Below, one piece after another: positions 35,696-37,923 of a stretch of 37,923 bases of DNA (within the stretch, counting starts at the first letter, position 1; every line of letters begins with the position of its first letter). The DNA comes from Promethearchaeota archaeon. GTDB taxonomy: Archaea > Asgardarchaeota > Lokiarchaeia > Sigyniarchaeales > SOKP01. The notes beneath the pieces were generated by a model. The model did not search any database. It had not been told where the DNA came from and saw only the letters and a list, made by a program, of their open reading frames with translations. Both the position numbers and the translations under genes were made by a program. Where the stretch lies: assembly GCA_016839915.1 (NCBI GenBank), contig JAEOTH010000141.1, positions 1-37,923 of the forward strand, written 5' to 3'.

Positions 35696-36213
35696 CTAGT
35701 TATATTCAATTGAAGGTATAATATATCAAAATATTCATCAATACCACGGTTAATTTGCCATAATTCAGCGATAATCATCTGATCCTCTCCCACTTCTGAG
35801 AAGGAAATATTCAATTGATTTGACATAAAAAACTCGTTATTTCTTAATGTAAAATTACCGATTGAGTAGTCTAAAGTACCATTTGATGGTATTATAGGAC
35901 TTAAATGAGTGGTACTATTACCTTTTTTAATTTCAATGTGAAATATAAAATCTCGATTTAGATAATTACCAACTGTTAGATAAAAAAATATTGTCTCATT
36001 TACTTGAGCTTTTTTTGTATAGCTTCCAGCTTCTTGATTCTCGTTTAAGATTCCGAATGTAATATCACCCGGTTCAGGAGTTAGAAAATAATAAAGAATA
36101 AATCCTGAAACAACAATTATCCCGATAATGAGACTAATTTTAACTAATTTCTCGAAGAGTATATTGGAGATTTTTGAGTCTTTATCTTCATCTCCCCTAT
36201 TTATTTCATTCAT
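35692..36213 (-). CDS. Membrane-anchored DUF1616-like protein
   Basis: One transmembrane helix (near residues 25-44, ISLIIGIIVVSGFILYYFL) after a charged cytoplasmic N-terminus, then about 125 residues of beta-rich extracellular domain. FGILNENQEAGSYTKKAQVNETIFFYLTVGN and following strands fit the DUF1616 fold common in archaeal surface and glycan-related gene clusters. Several N-x-S/T sites (NGT, NIS, NFT, NITS) could be glycosylated. ATG at 36213 is preferred; a TTG six codons earlier (36231) overlaps the epimerase gene more. It overlaps the upstream epimerase by eight bases and is probably translated from the same mRNA. Confidence 0.74.
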   Translation of the reverse strand: MNEINRGDEDKDSKISNILFEKLVKISLIIGIIVVSGFILYYFLTPEPGDITFGILNENQEAGSYTKKAQVNETIFFYLTVGNYLNRDFIFHIEIKKGNSTTHLSPIIPSNGTLDYSIGNFTLRNNEFFMSNQLNISFSEVGEDQMIIAELWQINRGIDEYFDILYLQLNITS

Positions 36214-37276
36214 TATCTTTAAACCAAGCAATAGTTTTCTTTAATCCTTCTTCTAAAGATGTTGTCGGTTCCCAATTCAGAATATTTTTAGCTTTTTCAA
36301 TGATAGGACATCGATATATAGGATCATCAATAGGTAAAGATTTAAAAACTATTTTTGAATTAGAATTAGCCAAATCTTTTATAATACGAGCTAGTTCTAA
36401 TATTGTGTATTCCCTGTTATTCCCTAAATTAATAACTTCTCCAATAGCTTCATCTTTATGTACCATTCGAAGAATACCTTCTATCTCATCCACTACATAA
36501 ATAAAAGATCTAGTCTGAGATCCATCACCAAATACAGTTATATCTTCATCATGAATGGCTTGTTGTATAAAGTTAGGGACAACTCTACCAAATTCAGACC
36601 CATGTCGTATCCTAGGTCCTGAAGTATTAAAGATCCTTACAATTTTTGTCCTCATTTTATGCTGAAGTTCATAAGCTTTAATAAAAGCCTCTCCAGCTCT
36701 TTTAGATTCATCATAGCAGCTTCTAGGTCCAACAGGATTTACATGTCCAAAATAACTTTCTGGCGTTGGAATAGCTTCTTTTGGGGGATTCCCATAAACC
36801 TCAGAGGTACTGGTATAAAAGAAGATAGCATTGTGGAACTTAGCAATACCCAGAGAATTCAATGTTCCAAGAGTATTACTTCTAAGAATGGAAATTGGCT
36901 CCCTCTGAAATTCAAATGGAGATGCCCTGCTCGCCATATGCATGACAATGTCAATCTTTTTGATATCCCCTATACATATTCCTAAAGGATGATAAGAAAA
37001 TCCGAAATAAATAGGATAAGATATATCATGATTAATAAAGCGAAAATTGTCTTTATCCATTAAGTGTAAAACGTTTTTAGGTTTACCAGAGGATAAATTA
37101 TCCAAACAGATACAATATGCCCCCTGTCCAACTAGAACATCACAAATCCATGAGCCAAGAAACCCCGCACCTCCAGTTACTAATATTGTTTTGTCTTCAA
37201 AAGAAATATTATCTTTTCTAAGCCTTTTTATAATCTCTTGAATATCTTGGTTAATATCATAGTTCAATTTTAACAA
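36206..37276 (-). CDS. NAD-dependent epimerase/dehydratase, UDP-glucuronate decarboxylase-like
   Basis: Extended short-chain dehydrogenase acting on nucleotide sugars. NAD-binding TGGAGFLGS at residues 34-42, HMASRASPF, STSEVYGNP, catalytic YDESK with Tyr188 and Lys192, RIFNTSGPRIR and FGDGSQTRSFIYVVDE. The stretch ESYFGHVNPVGPRSCYDESKR is closest to UDP-glucuronate decarboxylase (UDP-xylose synthase); dTDP-glucose 4,6-dehydratase is the alternative. Length of 356 residues includes about 28 extra N-terminal residues. It probably supplies a sugar for surface glycans; the overlapping DUF1616 membrane protein fits with this. Confidence 0.87.
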   Translation of the reverse strand: MLKLNYDINQDIQEIIKRLRKDNISFEDKTILVTGGAGFLGSWICDVLVGQGAYCICLDNLSSGKPKNVLHLMDKDNFRFINHDISYPIYFGFSYHPLGICIGDIKKIDIVMHMASRASPFEFQREPISILRSNTLGTLNSLGIAKFHNAIFFYTSTSEVYGNPPKEAIPTPESYFGHVNPVGPRSCYDESKRAGEAFIKAYELQHKMRTKIVRIFNTSGPRIRHGSEFGRVVPNFIQQAIHDEDITVFGDGSQTRSFIYVVDEIEGILRMVHKDEAIGEVINLGNNREYTILELARIIKDLANSNSKIVFKSLPIDDPIYRCPIIEKAKNILNWEPTTSLEEGLKKTIAWFKDNE

Positions 37277-37413
37277 CCTTAGTACTTAATATAGTTTTTT
37301 TTATTTATTGTGGCAAATAAATTTTTCTTTCTAATAATAATCATTTTTTAGTATTTAGATTTACTAAATAACATTTTAAAAGATTGAAAGGAAAAGAGTA
37401 TTGAATAAAACAA

Positions 37414-37923
37414 TTATCTTGTTTTGGAACCACAATATTGACAAAATTTTAATTCTAATGGATAATGTTTTCCACATTTGGGACATTTCTTTAAAGAATT
37501 TTTAAGGATTTCACGTCCTAGCATCTCAAAAGCTCTTTCAACATTTTCACCTGTTTTTGCGGAAGTACTTAACATTTCTCCTTGAAATTTATATTTTTCA
37601 AATAATTTCAGGGCTTCCTCTCTTTGTATTTTCCTTTGTAAATCAGTTTTTGCTTCAATTAATATTTTTGTCTTGGGAGAATTAGGGACAGAAGATATAA
37701 CATTTATCCAGTCGTAAAGATCATTTAAAGAATCCTTATTTGTAACGTCATATAACATTAAAGCTCCGGAAGCACCAGATACATAAGATGGAAAAAGTAA
37801 TCGAAATTTTTTCTCTCCCGCAAAATCCCAAATATTCAATAATATTTCTGTATCATCAACTACTACCTTTTTTGTCTCAAAATCTACACCAATAGTAGAT
37901 AATGTTGATTTCTCGAATTTACC
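37414..37923 (-). CDS. Rab/Ras-like small GTPase with C-terminal zinc ribbon, 5'-truncated by window edge
   Basis: The frame runs off the right edge, so the P-loop is mostly outside; the first visible residues GKFEKSTLSTIGVDFETKK include the end of G1 and switch I with the conserved Thr. G3 is WDFAGEKKF, and G5 is STSAKTG. The G4 position, normally NKxD, reads AKTD (LIEAKTDL), so the Asn is replaced by Ala. After the last G-domain helix comes a zinc ribbon with two Cys pairs, CPKCGKHYPLELKFCQYCG, then three residues. There is no prenylation Cys at the end. Such GTPases are abundant in Asgard archaea. An ATG at 37839 is internal. Gene is isolated from neighbours by 137 bases. Confidence 0.88.
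   Translation of the reverse strand, partial: GKFEKSTLSTIGVDFETKKVVVDDTEILLNIWDFAGEKKFRLLFPSYVSGASGALMLYDVTNKDSLNDLYDWINVISSVPNSPKTKILIEAKTDLQRKIQREEALKLFEKYKFQGEMLSTSAKTGENVERAFEMLGREILKNSLKKCPKCGKHYPLELKFCQYCGSKTR

Noticed and set aside
36174-36500. Plus-strand frame of 108 codons across the epimerase end
   Set aside because: Antisense to the epimerase and DUF1616 genes; no recognisable domain.

Overview
The window is AT-rich DNA from an archaeon, most likely an Asgard (Promethearchaeota, Lokiarchaeia-like) genome. Archaeal markers are hypusine-type aIF5A, archaeal SRP54, FEN1 with a C-terminal PCNA-binding motif, Nob1, a TrmY-like methyltransferase, a two-ring CDC48, HerA-type ATPase, a DUF1922 zinc ribbon, FilR1-type regulator, AMMECR1 and a TldD/TldE pair. 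The Asgard assignment rests on a Rab/Ras-like small GTPase at the right edge together with a free-standing roadblock/LC7 protein. Genes are dense, intergenic gaps are short, and no rRNA, tRNA, CRISPR array, insertion sequence or phage gene was recognised.

Layout. 1-4140: end of an FGGY sugar/glycerol kinase, a four-helix membrane protein, a HerA-like ATPase, and a small minus-strand ORF without a standard start codon. 4144-9587 (minus): an informational block aIF5A, NAD kinase, Nob1, FEN1, CDC48. 9728-13887 (plus): SRP54, TrmY-like enzyme, dihydroorotase, AMMECR1. 13960-25343: a metabolic region with a second FGGY kinase, a FilR1-type regulator, an SCP2-like protein, a D-2-hydroxyacid dehydrogenase fused to a class II aldolase, an unidentified TIM-barrel-like protein, a DapA-fold domain fused to an APH-family kinase, a HAL2/CysQ-like phosphatase, a Y-family polymerase, a stand-alone class II aldolase and a sugar-isomerase-like TIM barrel. 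25384-32351: NikR-like repressor, NadC, alpha/beta hydrolase, roadblock protein, phosphodiesterase, CPBP protease, purM and purB. 32566-37923: DUF1922 protein, TldD-TldE, DUF1616 membrane protein, UDP-glucuronate-decarboxylase-like epimerase, and the small GTPase with a C-terminal zinc ribbon.

How the genes fit together. An isomerase, a kinase and a class II aldolase are the classic triad for pentose or deoxyhexose breakdown; here they sit within about 12 kb of two unusual fusion proteins and a phosphatase. The substrate cannot be read from sequence. This region is the best candidate for an undescribed system: an aldolase/dehydrogenase fusion with Lys where the family has its catalytic Arg, and an aldolase-fold domain without its Schiff-base lysine joined to a small-molecule kinase.

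Three genes (3795-4070 minus, 18548-19273 minus, 19422-21500 plus) have coding frames that extend past any ATG/GTG/TTG start into AUU/AUA/AUC codons preceded by purine-rich Shine-Dalgarno-like runs. Either such starts are used here or the assembly has small errors at these places.
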